Below are positions 1-6,588 of a stretch of DNA of 10,351 nt, piece by piece (the first letter of the stretch is position 1; each line of letters opens with the position of its first letter). This DNA comes from Candidatus Wallbacteria bacterium. GTDB taxonomy: Bacteria; Muiribacteriota; UBA6191; JACPRK01. The notes beneath the pieces were generated by a model. That model was not told the DNA's origin. It ran no database searches and saw only the letters and a program-made list of their open reading frames with translations. Made by a program: the position numbers and the translations under genes. The stretch covers positions 1-10,351 of the forward strand of contig JACQFU010000256.1 in NCBI GenBank assembly GCA_016199905.1, in the 5' to 3' direction.

Positions 1-1575
1 CCAGGTGAGCACGGGCTTGTAGATGTCGATCATGCTGCGGACGATCCAGCTCTCCTCCTCGGTGTGAAGCCGACCTCGGATGAAGGTCGGGATCAAGGCC
101 GGCACGAGCGTGATCGAGATAATGGCGACGCCGACCATCGCGAAGCTCTTCGTGAAGGCCAGCGGGTGGAACGTCTTCCCCTCCTGGCCGGTCAGCGCGA
201 ACACAGGCAGGAACGAGATGAGAATGATGATCACGGAGAAGAAGATCGGCCGCCCGACCATCCTGCAGGCCGGAATGATCAACTCGCGGGTGTCGCCGGA
301 AACCTTGTTCGTGCCAAAGTGCGCGGTCAGTGTGTGCGTCGCGTTCTCGACCATCACGATGGCCTGGTCGACCAGGATGCCGATCGAGATCGCCACGCCG
401 GAGAGCGACATGATGTTCGACGCGATCCCGAAGTGGCGCATCAGGATGAACGAGACCAGGACCGCCAGCGGAAGCGTCAGGCAGATGACGAAGGCGCTTC
501 CCACGTGCCCAAGGATGAGCAGGATCGCCAGAGAGGCGATGATCGTCTCGTGCGTCAGCACCTCGGCCAGCGTGTGGATCGCCCCCTCGATGAGCCGCGT
601 GCGATCGTAGAACGGCACGATCCGGACGCCCTCGGGCAGACCGGCCTGAAGCTCGAGGATCTTCTGCTTGATTCCGCGGGTGACCGCCAGCGGATTCTCG
701 CCGTAGCGCATCAGCACGACGCCGCCGGTGACCTCGTCGCCGTTTTTCTCGAGCACGCTGCGGCGAAACTGCGTTCCGAGGCTCACCTTTGCGATGTTGG
801 ACAGGTAGACCGGCGTGCCCTTACGGGTGTCGATGCGGATCACCAGGTTCTCGATGTCGCGCGGCGATTCGATCCAGCCCACACCGCGGATGATGTACTC
901 CGCGTTTCCCTTGTGCACGACGCGTCCGCCGACCGCCGAGTTGGAGCGCGCGACGGCCGACACGAACTCGCCCAGCGTGACGCCGAAGGCGCGCAGCCGG
1001 CTGGGGTCGACGTCGATCTGGTACTCGATGGGGTAGCCGCCCACGGAGGCGACCTGCGCCACGCCCGGCACCGAATTGAGCTGGTAGCGCACGTACCAAT
1101 CCTGAATCGCCCGCAGTCGGCCCGGATCGATGCCCGTGCCTTCGACCGTGTACCAGAAAATCTGTCCGAGCGCGGTGGCGTCCGGGGCCATGTAAGGCAC
1201 CGCGCCAGCTGGTAGGAAGGTGCTGGCGAGCGTGAGCCGCTCCAGCACGCGCTGGCGGGCGAAGTAGAAGTCGATGCCGTCGTCGAAGATGATGTTGATC
1301 ATGGAGAAGTTGAACTCGCTCGACGAGCGCACCGACTTCACTCCGGCCAGCCCCTGCAAGTTCACCGAGAGCGGGTAGGTGATCTGGTCCTCGATCTCCT
1401 GAGCGCTGCGGCCCATCCAGTCGGTGAAGACGATCACCTGGTTCTCGGACAGATCGGGGATAGCGTCGACAGGCGTGTTCACCACGGCGTAGATGCCGGT
1501 CGCGATCACGGCGAGGAACGTCGCGATGACGATGAACCGGTTTCGGATGGAGTACTCGATGATGCGTTCGATCAT
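1..1575 (-). CDS. cusA: CusA/CzcA-type heavy-metal RND efflux pump, N-terminal 525 residues (cut by window edge)
   Basis: This is an inner-membrane proton-driven RND pump that exports metal ions through a tripartite complex with the adaptor and outer-membrane factor encoded just upstream. Read on the minus strand, it opens at the ATG at 1575 (MIERIIEYSIRNRFIV) and stays open for 525 codons to the window edge, about half of the usual ~1,040 residues. Visible landmarks are TM1 (about 13-31), the family signature VDAIPDLSENQVIV (36-49), the DFYFARQRVLERL segment (102-114), and TM2-TM4 at about 345-410. TM4 reads GVAISIGILVDQAIVMVEN, with D403 aligning with the proton-relay Asp of CusA/CzcA and E410 nearby. 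The start overlaps the cusB stop by ATGA, so translation is probably coupled. A weak GGTGAG lies just before the ATG. The Cu/Ag subtype is inferred from the adaptor and from overall similarity. Zn/Co/Cd specificity cannot be excluded because the C-terminal half is missing. Confidence 0.95.
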   Translation of the reverse strand, partial: MIERIIEYSIRNRFIVIATFLAVIATGIYAVVNTPVDAIPDLSENQVIVFTDWMGRSAQEIEDQITYPLSVNLQGLAGVKSVRSSSEFNFSMINIIFDDGIDFYFARQRVLERLTLASTFLPAGAVPYMAPDATALGQIFWYTVEGTGIDPGRLRAIQDWYVRYQLNSVPGVAQVASVGGYPIEYQIDVDPSRLRAFGVTLGEFVSAVARSNSAVGGRVVHKGNAEYIIRGVGWIESPRDIENLVIRIDTRKGTPVYLSNIAKVSLGTQFRRSVLEKNGDEVTGGVVLMRYGENPLAVTRGIKQKILELQAGLPEGVRIVPFYDRTRLIEGAIHTLAEVLTHETIIASLAILLILGHVGSAFVICLTLPLAVLVSFILMRHFGIASNIMSLSGVAISIGILVDQAIVMVENATHTLTAHFGTNKVSGDTRELIIPACRMVGRPIFFSVIIILISFLPVFALTGQEGKTFHPLAFTKSFAMVGVAIISITLVPALIPTFIRGRLHTEEESWIVRSMIDIYKPVLTW

Positions 1576-3191
1576 CTGGACTCACCCGAGCTTTTCACTT
1601 CGTTCGATGGAGCGGACTCCGTTTTCGCCGCGGCCTTCGGTCCGCCGCTGGCTCCCGAGAACGCCGCCCCCGCGGCCGGATTCAGACGGGTCTCCGCGTC
1701 GACGAGGAACGCGCCGCGCGCGACGATACGATCGCCGGCCTTGAGGCCCTTGAGCACCGGGTAGAACTCGTCGACGCGCGGCCCCAGCTCGACCAGCGTT
1801 CCCTCGTAGACCCCGGCGTCTCGTTCGACATAGACGATCGACTTGGTCCCCGTGTCGATGACGGCCAGCTCCGGCACTGCCAACACCTGGCCGGCAGTCC
1901 CGGTCGTCACGACCTGGGCCTCCAGCTTCATTCCGCACTTCGGACAACTGACGCCCGGCTTGTCGGACGTCACCTCGGGGTGCATTGGGCATGCGTAGTG
2001 CTCGCCTGTCGCGCTCGCCACGGAGGTCGACAACGGGCTCGGCGCCGCGCCACCCAACGCACTCGCGTCCGAAAACGGCACGGAGATGCGCACGGTCGCA
2101 TACATCCCGGGCCTCAGCCACAAACCGTCGTTTTCGACGGAAAACCTCACGGCATTGGTCCGGGTCTCGGCGTCCATCATCGGATGAACCAGCGTCACCC
2201 GCCCGTGGAACGTCATCCCGGGCAACGCTTCTATGGTGGCTTCGATGGTCTGGCCGCTGCGCAGGAAGGCGATGTCCTTCTCGTAGACGTCGGCTTCGAT
2301 CCAGACCTGCGAGAGGTCCGCGACCTCGAAGAGCGTCTGCCCCACCTCCACGCGTGCGCCTCGCACGATCTCCTTCTGAATGACGTAGCCGTGCTGCGGC
2401 GAACGGATCAGCAGGCGGTGGCCGGGATCGCCCGCGCGAAGGATCTCCTCGATCTCCGCCGAGGCCACGCCGAACAGCTCGAGCTTGCGGCGCGCCAGGC
2501 CGCCAAGGTCCCATTGCTGCCCGCTCTTGCGAGCGACCAGCAGCTCGCGAATCGTGCTGACCAGCTCCGGGCTGTACACCTCGGCCATCGGTTGACCCAA
2601 CTCGACGCGTTCGAAGGTCTTGTTGACCAGCAGCTTCTCGACGTAGCCGCCGACGCGACTGACGATTCGCGACAGCCGACTCTCGTCGTAACGCACGGAG
2701 CCGACCGTGACGATCTTCTTCAGGAGAGTCCGGTACTCCACGGGTTGCGTCGACAGCCCGGCGAGCCGGATGCGGTCAGGCGAAAACTGCACCCGGCCTG
2801 TGACGTTGGCCGGCAGCTCGGGCTTGACACCCTTTTTTCGGGTCGACATCGACATGCCGCAGATCGGGCACTTCGGCACGCTGCCGTCGGGATCGCGGTT
2901 GGGCCTCGCGACCCACGGGTGCATTGGGCAGTAGAACTCGGCGTCCGACTGCACCTGCGTCATCCCCGCAGTCTTCGGACGCGTCCATTTATCCCAGTAG
3001 TTCTGGAGCGTGTCCCAGTAGCCGATCGCCAGCCCGGTGCCGATCAGGATCACGATGAACCGGAGTCGGATTTCCACGACCTGAATCAGCAGCCGGATAC
3101 GCTGCCAGTTCGATAGCGGTGCCGGGTCGGCTCCAGGAAGCGGGAGGTGTGGGGTCTGGTTCGAGGCGTTCGAAGTGTTGGTCGAATCCAT
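1572..3191 (-). CDS. cusB: CusB-like RND periplasmic adaptor with two heavy-metal-binding domains
   Basis: This is the membrane fusion protein that bridges the RND pump and the outer-membrane factor, 539 residues. The ATG at 3191 is chosen because AGGAG lies 9 nt upstream; an in-frame ATG at 3296 would add 35 non-family-like residues. The order is a membrane anchor (about 43-58, RLRFIVILIGTGLAIGYW), a first heavy-metal-binding domain YCPMHP...CPICGM (C88, H91, C108, C111), then the adaptor core. The core has a lipoyl first half (VGGYVEKLLVNKTFERVELGQ, 180-200), a helical hairpin (about 207-255), a lipoyl second half (SPQHGYVIQKEIVRGARVEV, 264-283), and the beta barrel starting at LSQVWIEADVYEKD. 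A second CPMHP...CPKCGM domain (C401, H404, C416, C419) is inserted at about 398-424, before the membrane-proximal domain. The tail after about 505 is low-complexity Ala/Ser. Two such domains point to soft metal capture, such as Cu(I) or Ag(I). It is translationally coupled to the pump by ATGA. Confidence 0.95.
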   Translation of the reverse strand: MDSTNTSNASNQTPHLPLPGADPAPLSNWQRIRLLIQVVEIRLRFIVILIGTGLAIGYWDTLQNYWDKWTRPKTAGMTQVQSDAEFYCPMHPWVARPNRDPDGSVPKCPICGMSMSTRKKGVKPELPANVTGRVQFSPDRIRLAGLSTQPVEYRTLLKKIVTVGSVRYDESRLSRIVSRVGGYVEKLLVNKTFERVELGQPMAEVYSPELVSTIRELLVARKSGQQWDLGGLARRKLELFGVASAEIEEILRAGDPGHRLLIRSPQHGYVIQKEIVRGARVEVGQTLFEVADLSQVWIEADVYEKDIAFLRSGQTIEATIEALPGMTFHGRVTLVHPMMDAETRTNAVRFSVENDGLWLRPGMYATVRISVPFSDASALGGAAPSPLSTSVASATGEHYACPMHPEVTSDKPGVSCPKCGMKLEAQVVTTGTAGQVLAVPELAVIDTGTKSIVYVERDAGVYEGTLVELGPRVDEFYPVLKGLKAGDRIVARGAFLVDAETRLNPAAGAAFSGASGGPKAAAKTESAPSNEVKSSGESR

Positions 3192-3200
3192 GTTGAGTGT

Positions 3201-3205
3201 CTCCT
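3201..3205 (-). promoter_or_regulatory. Shine-Dalgarno of cusB
   Basis: The minus strand reads AGGAG followed by the 9-nt spacer ACACTCAAC and then ATG at 3191. It is the clearest ribosome-binding site in the operon and decides the cusB start against the longer in-frame ATG at 3296. Confidence 0.75.
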
Positions 3206-3284
3206 GCGGCGCTGCTGGGTGCCGGGCGATCCGGGAGCTGCCGCCCGTCGATCGAAGGGCATGGCCGTGCGCAAAACCGGAACC

Positions 3285-3311
3285 GATCGAGGTCACCTGC
3301 GTGACTCGATC
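3285..3311. repeat. Intercistronic inverted repeat (hairpin or operator)
   Basis: The plus strand reads GATCGAGGTCAC, then CTGC, then GTGACTCGATC. The right arm is the reverse complement of the left arm except for one extra G in the left arm. This gives an 11-bp stem with a single bulge and a 4-base loop. It lies in the gap between the Cys-rich gene (stop at 3330) and cusB (start at 3191). No U-run follows on the minus strand, so a classical terminator is unlikely. It could be an RNA hairpin tuning mRNA stability or translation, or a dyad operator for an internal promoter. The sequence shows the dyad; its function is inference. Confidence 0.6.
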
Positions 3312-3329
3312 AAGAGTAGTTGCTCGCGC

Positions 3330-3776
3330 CTATTTACGCCAACAGACCAGCCCGGCCAGGCCGCCCATTGGGGGCCGCTCGGGTGGAGACTCGTCCACTC
3401 GGAAGACGCTGCAGGTGTCTTCGGCGACGTCGACGCAGTTCGATGGCCCGGGCTCCAGCGGGCCTGAGGATGATTCTCGAGGATCGTCAGACCGCTGCGT
3501 CACGACGGCCGGTGTTTGGCTTCCGGCTCCGTGGTTGCACGTGCAACTGGTTCCGAGTGTTGGAACACCCGGAGACGAGCCGTGGAGAGTCCTGTGGCAT
3601 GGGGGAACGGTATCGGCCTTCTCGGCCATCGAGGGCATGCACCAAGCCCCGCACGGGGGCGAAATCGCCGGGAGGCTGGCCGACAGGAATACGAACAACG
3701 CCAGCCACCCGGTAAGCGAGGGATGCGCAAGCAGCTTTCCGGCCCAGCACCGAGGGGACGTCGATCTACGCATCAT
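3330..3776 (-). CDS. Small exported Cys-rich protein in the cusF position
   Basis: The product is 148 residues with no family I can name. The N-terminus looks like a signal peptide or anchor: basic MMRRSTSPR, then hydrophobic TGWLALFVFLSASLPAIS (22-39). The presumed exported part carries eight Cys: PCGAWCMPSM (C42, C46), PPCH (C60), CTCNH (C78, C80), then C114, C122 and C145, with H61, H65 and H82 nearby. The middle is Pro/Ser-rich and looks disordered. It starts 11 bp inside the end of the outer-membrane factor gene and precedes cusB, where cusF (a periplasmic Cu/Ag chaperone) sits in E. coli. A periplasmic metal-binding role is therefore a reasonable inference from position and Cys content, but there is no CusF sequence similarity. 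The start could be either of the two adjacent ATGs (3776 or 3773). No clear ribosome-binding site is visible, in line with coupling to the upstream gene. Confidence 0.65.
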   Translation of the reverse strand: MMRRSTSPRCWAGKLLAHPSLTGWLALFVFLSASLPAISPPCGAWCMPSMAEKADTVPPCHRTLHGSSPGVPTLGTSCTCNHGAGSQTPAVVTQRSDDPRESSSGPLEPGPSNCVDVAEDTCSVFRVDESPPERPPMGGLAGLVCWRK

Positions 3777-5292
3777 GTGGTTCTAGTGTACCGCAATCGA
3801 TGTGCCAGTGAACTTCGGGTGCGCGCGCGGAAGGTGGGAGAGCGGTTGGCGTCTCGCTTGAAAAAAGTAGGGCGGGCGTCCCTGCCCGCCAATGGTGATG
3901 CGGCTTCCGGGCAGGCACGGAGGCCTGCCCTACTGATTTCCCCATGAGCCGCGCGCGAGGCGCGCCGAGGGCGCGCTCCAGCTCGGCGGCGCGGCGCGCC
4001 AGGTCGGCACTTGCACGGGCCTGGCCCATCGCAACATCGCGCAAGGCGCGCTGCGCGTCGATGAGGGACAGGAAGTCAGCCAGGCTCGTCTCGTAAGCGG
4101 CGCGCGCCGAGGCCAGGGCTTGCCGGGCAACGGGAAGCAGTCGATCGCGGAACAGTGCCACCGAGCGAGCAGCTTCCTGCACCCGCAGCATCGATTCGCG
4201 GATATCGAAGCGCGCCTTGTTCCAGACAGCCTCGTAGCGCCGATTCTCCGCGTCTATGCCGGTCGCCATCTCCGTGACCTCGTAGTCTCGACGCTTGGAG
4301 AACCAGGGAAGGTTGATTGCGACCATGGCCTGCCAGCCGGTGCGCGTCCCTTCCGGATTCTGCATGACGCCGACTTGTCCGGTGAGATCGGGACGGTGCT
4401 TCTCGGACAGTGCCAGATCGCGCTCTGCGCGCGCCCTCTCGATGCCGGCCCGCGCCGCCTTCAACTCGGGCAGGTTCGCTTGTGCCGCTGCTTCGAGCAA
4501 CTCCTCCGATGCGATGCTCGCCGACGTCGGCGGCGAAGCCAGCGCCGGCAGCGGCGTCGTGGCCGGGCGCGCCAAGAGCTGGTTTACCATGGCGCGCGCC
4601 ACGCCTGCCATCCGCTCCATTTCGAGCCGGTCGTTCTGCTGGCGGGCGACCTCGGTCTCGGCTTTGAGGATGTCCTGCTGCCCGCCCTGCCCAGTCGCGT
4701 ACCGGGCGGAGGCCACCTGCGCCAGTTCGCTCAACAGAGAGATGTTCTCATCCAGGATGGCGATTTGACGTTCGGCCGAGCAAACCTCCGCCAGCGCAAC
4801 GCGTGCGTCGCGCAACTGGTTCCGCAAGACCGTCTCGTATTCCTGGAACGCCTTCTCGGCTTCTCGAAATCGGATGAGGGCACGGCGCGAGAGCTTGTCG
4901 CCCAGCGGCCACATCCTCGACAGCGAGAACATATTGCCCTGCATGCTGTTGAAGCCGGGAATGCGGTCGAAGTCTCGCGCCTCGATCGCGGCGTTGAGGT
5001 CGGGCAAGCCAAGCTCCTTGCGCGCGCCGATCAACTCCTTGCGCACACGCGTGAGCGCCTCGAGCGCCTCGGGATTGCGGGCGGCTGCCAGCTTCGCGAT
5101 CTCCTCGGCCGAAAGCGGCGAGCGAAGCTCGGTTGCGCTGGTCCGAGCCAAGGCCTCGGCGGAGGCGAGAGCTCCGCGCACGTTCGCGTCCAGCGCCTCG
5201 TAGCCGGCGGGAAGGCTGCAGAGAGCCGTCGCCGACGTCAGCAGAAAAAACCCTGCTGCGATGACCGTGGGTAAGAAAGAGAATGTCTTCAT
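3766..5292 (-). CDS. TolC/CusC-family outer-membrane factor
   Basis: This is the outer-membrane/periplasmic tunnel of the tripartite metal efflux complex, 508 residues, which is slightly long for the family. It has a signal peptide (MKTFSFLPTVIAAGFFLLTSATALC, 1-25). Two OEP repeats follow. The first contains GNMFSLSRMWPLGDKLSRRA (119-138) and a long helix through about 215. The second contains QVGVMQNPEGTRTGWQAMVAINLPWFSKRR (306-335) and a helix through about 445 ending ELERALGA. These are the paired amphipathic strands and alpha-helical hairpins typical of CusC/CzcC proteins. The family-like part ends at about residue 450. Residues 454-475 are encoded by the inserted double-hairpin repeat, and the rest of the tail to 508 has no family look. 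The gene leads the minus-strand operon. No strong ribosome-binding site is seen; GGGAG lies about 19 nt upstream of the ATG. Confidence 0.9.
   Translation of the reverse strand: MKTFSFLPTVIAAGFFLLTSATALCSLPAGYEALDANVRGALASAEALARTSATELRSPLSAEEIAKLAAARNPEALEALTRVRKELIGARKELGLPDLNAAIEARDFDRIPGFNSMQGNMFSLSRMWPLGDKLSRRALIRFREAEKAFQEYETVLRNQLRDARVALAEVCSAERQIAILDENISLLSELAQVASARYATGQGGQQDILKAETEVARQQNDRLEMERMAGVARAMVNQLLARPATTPLPALASPPTSASIASEELLEAAAQANLPELKAARAGIERARAERDLALSEKHRPDLTGQVGVMQNPEGTRTGWQAMVAINLPWFSKRRDYEVTEMATGIDAENRRYEAVWNKARFDIRESMLRVQEAARSVALFRDRLLPVARQALASARAAYETSLADFLSLIDAQRALRDVAMGQARASADLARRAAELERALGAPRARLMGKSVGQASVPARKPHHHWRAGTPALLFSSETPTALPPSARAPEVHWHIDCGTLEPHDA
3867..3933. 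repeat. 67-bp double-hairpin GTAGGGC/GCCCTAC repeat element
   Basis: The element begins GTAGGGC and ends GCCCTAC, a perfect 7-bp terminal inverted repeat. Inside are two hairpins. The left one (3871-3890) is GGCGGGC, a 6-base loop, then GCCCGCC. The right one (3909-3930) is GGGCAGGC, a 6-base loop, then GCCTGCCC. An 18-base linker separates them. This resembles the small dispersed intergenic repeats (REP/MITE-like) reading GGCGGGCAGGGACGCCCGCC that occur in many copies in some GC-rich bacterial genomes. That comparison is from memory and only one copy is visible here. It lies inside the open reading frame of the outer-membrane factor gene and has no stop codon in that frame. Confidence 0.75.
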
Positions 5293-5352
5293 GCGCGTCC
5301 GGTTTCGAAGATCTCCCGGCAGCGCGCTCTTGCGGCGCGATGCTCAGTGCGA

Positions 5353-5565
5353 TCATTCACGTGTTTCGGTGACTGTAGCCCAATCCGTGAGGTTACGGAA
5401 CAGGCGGCCTTGGATCGAGCTCGCGCCGTCCGGCGCAAGGTCCGTACCAGGCATCAGCGAGTCCGGTTCGCGACGCGGTATTCGGTGGCGCAGGCTCATC
5501 CGGAAGTCGCGTTTGGTCGAATTCGACAAACTTGTCGAGAGCTCACGCTCCAGAAACCGCGGCAC
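5353..5565 (-). CDS. Possible small hypothetical protein, 70 aa
   Basis: This ORF starts at a GTG 4 nt after the stop of the candidate small membrane protein upstream and ends 60 bp before the outer-membrane factor start. The product is charged, with Arg/Glu-rich stretches (FRMSLRHRIPRREPDS) and no recognisable domain, signal or membrane segment. Codon use is mixed, with rare codons such as ATA and ACA, which weakens the case for a real gene. It is recorded because of its position and spacing; it may be noise in the promoter region. Confidence 0.18.
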   Translation of the reverse strand: MPRFLERELSTSLSNSTKRDFRMSLRHRIPRREPDSLMPGTDLAPDGASSIQGRLFRNLTDWATVTETRE

Positions 5566-5569
5566 TGCG

Positions 5570-5761
5570 TCATCCGTGCGCCTTCGCGAAGAGCCACGCC
5601 GCGACCAGGACGAGCGTGGCCAAGGCGACGGCCCAGCCGCTCACCATCCAGACGGGCGAAGAAGGGGCGGAAGCTACGACGCTCCTGTGGCGGGAGGTTC
5701 TGCTGAGCGTGTCGCACTGGCGAGTGCAAGCTGACGTCCCGGCCGACACTTGCGGACGCAC
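5570..5761 (-). CDS. Possible small single-pass membrane protein, 63 aa
   Basis: This GTG-started ORF encodes a C-terminal hydrophobic segment, VWMVSGWAVALATLVLVAAW (residues 38-57), followed by LFAKAHG, which looks like a true transmembrane helix with a short basic tail. The N-terminal half carries two Cys (C12, C16) and many Ser/Thr/Arg. Codons in the hydrophobic part end mostly in G or C, as in neighbouring genes. No family is recognised. It would be the first gene of the minus-strand efflux operon or a remnant of a longer gene. No good ribosome-binding site is seen. Confidence 0.33.
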   Translation of the reverse strand: MRPQVSAGTSACTRQCDTLSRTSRHRSVVASAPSSPVWMVSGWAVALATLVLVAAWLFAKAHG

Positions 5762-5922
5762 GAGGGCTGAACGCGTTTCTCGCAGAGCATCCGGCTGCGC
5801 CCTTGGGCCTACTCATCTGCCGCTGCTCCACCGCCAGACTTCTCTCGGGTCGGGTGCTGGCCCTTCCCGTGGAAATGCTGATCCCGGGATGAAGGATACC
5901 TAATGTAGTAGATCACTGGACG

Positions 5923-6588
5923 ATGAACACCGCCGCGGAGCACGTTCAGGAGACCTTCGATCGAGGTGCCGGCGGCTATGACCTGCGCTGGGCGCGCTAC
6001 AACCTCGCCACGCACCGGGCTACGGTGGAGTTGCTCGAACTGCGCGGCGACGAGCGGGTGCTCGACATCGGCTGCGGCACCGGAGAGTTGGAGCGCCATC
6101 TACTCTGCCGGTGGCCTCGTCTGAGGATCGTGGCCATCGACCTTTGCCGCCAGATGTTGGCCCAGGCGCGAACGAAGTTCTCGCCCGAACTGACAGTCCG
6201 ATACGCCATCGCCGACATCGAACGATTGCCGTTTCCGCCGGCCTCTTTCGACATCGTGCTCTCTTGCAATGCCTTCCACTTCGCTGCCGATCGGATGAAG
6301 GCGATTGGGGAGGTCGAGCGGGTGTTGTCACCCGGGGGCACCTCGATCGTGACCGACTGGTGTGGGGACTACCTGTTCTGCAGGCTGCTCGACGGCTGGC
6401 TGCACGTGACCGGTCGGGCGCCGGAAGGCCGGGTTCTGAGGGAAACGGAATGCCGGTCGCTGCTCGAAGAGACTCGGCTGGAGGTCTCGAGGTTGTCGCG
6501 CTACCGCATCGGTTGGTTCTGGGGGATGATGACGGCGATGGCCCGGAAGCCGGGCTGCGAAGAAGCCAGCGCCGGGACCTCCCGATGA
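5923..6588 (+). CDS. Class I SAM-dependent methyltransferase
   Basis: This is a soluble cytoplasmic methyltransferase of the Methyltransf_11/UbiE-like type, 221 residues, with unknown substrate. The SAM-binding core is clear: motif I VLDIGCGTGE (46-55), the acidic end of strand 2 VAIDL (D73), motif II region ADIERLPFPPASFDIVLSCN (97-116), and RVLSPGGTSIVTDW (133-146). The N-terminal HVQETFDRGAGGYDLRWARY is the usual cap helix of this group. The ATG at 5923 is the first good start after the spacer; its ribosome-binding site is weak. The stop overlaps the transporter ATG by ATGA, so the two are coupled. A methyltransferase coupled to a metal-region exporter could modify the exported compound (for example a methylated metalloid), but it lacks the conserved Cys set expected of ArsM, so this is speculation. 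Confidence 0.92.
   Translation: MNTAAEHVQETFDRGAGGYDLRWARYNLATHRATVELLELRGDERVLDIGCGTGELERHLLCRWPRLRIVAIDLCRQMLAQARTKFSPELTVRYAIADIERLPFPPASFDIVLSCNAFHFAADRMKAIGEVERVLSPGGTSIVTDWCGDYLFCRLLDGWLHVTGRAPEGRVLRETECRSLLEETRLEVSRLSRYRIGWFWGMMTAMARKPGCEEASAGTSR

Larger units (their letters stand above)
5293..5922. other. Divergent spacer between the efflux operon and the methyltransferase operon
   Basis: About 630 bp separate the divergent starts at 5292 (minus) and 5923 (plus), so the promoters of both operons should lie here. I cannot call reliable -35/-10 pairs. No regulator gene (MerR, CsoR, ArsR or two-component) is encoded in it. A small dyad CCGTGAGGTTACGG (about 5388-5401) and GCACTGGCGAGTGC (about 5714-5727) are visible but unremarkable. 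Two small minus-strand ORFs are listed separately at low confidence. Confidence 0.5.

Noticed and set aside
64..1215. Long plus-strand ORF, Arg/Asp-rich, opposite the RND pump
   Set aside because: Low-complexity composition typical of the antisense of a GC-rich gene; the minus frame is an unmistakable CusA.
3192..3296. 35-residue N-terminal extension of cusB from the ATG at 3296
   Set aside because: The ATG at 3191 has a good AGGAG; the extension runs through the inverted repeat and has no family-like sequence.
5897..5910. TACCTAATGTAGTA just upstream of the methyltransferase start, recalling BlaI/CopY operators (TACAnnTGTA)
   Set aside because: Only four of seven pairs are symmetric and the TACA/TGTA core is not matched; no BlaI/CopY gene is in the window.
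6111..6584. Upstream extension of the transporter frame into the methyltransferase gene
   Set aside because: It is the shifted frame of the methyltransferase; the ATGA overlap gives the natural transporter start at 6585.
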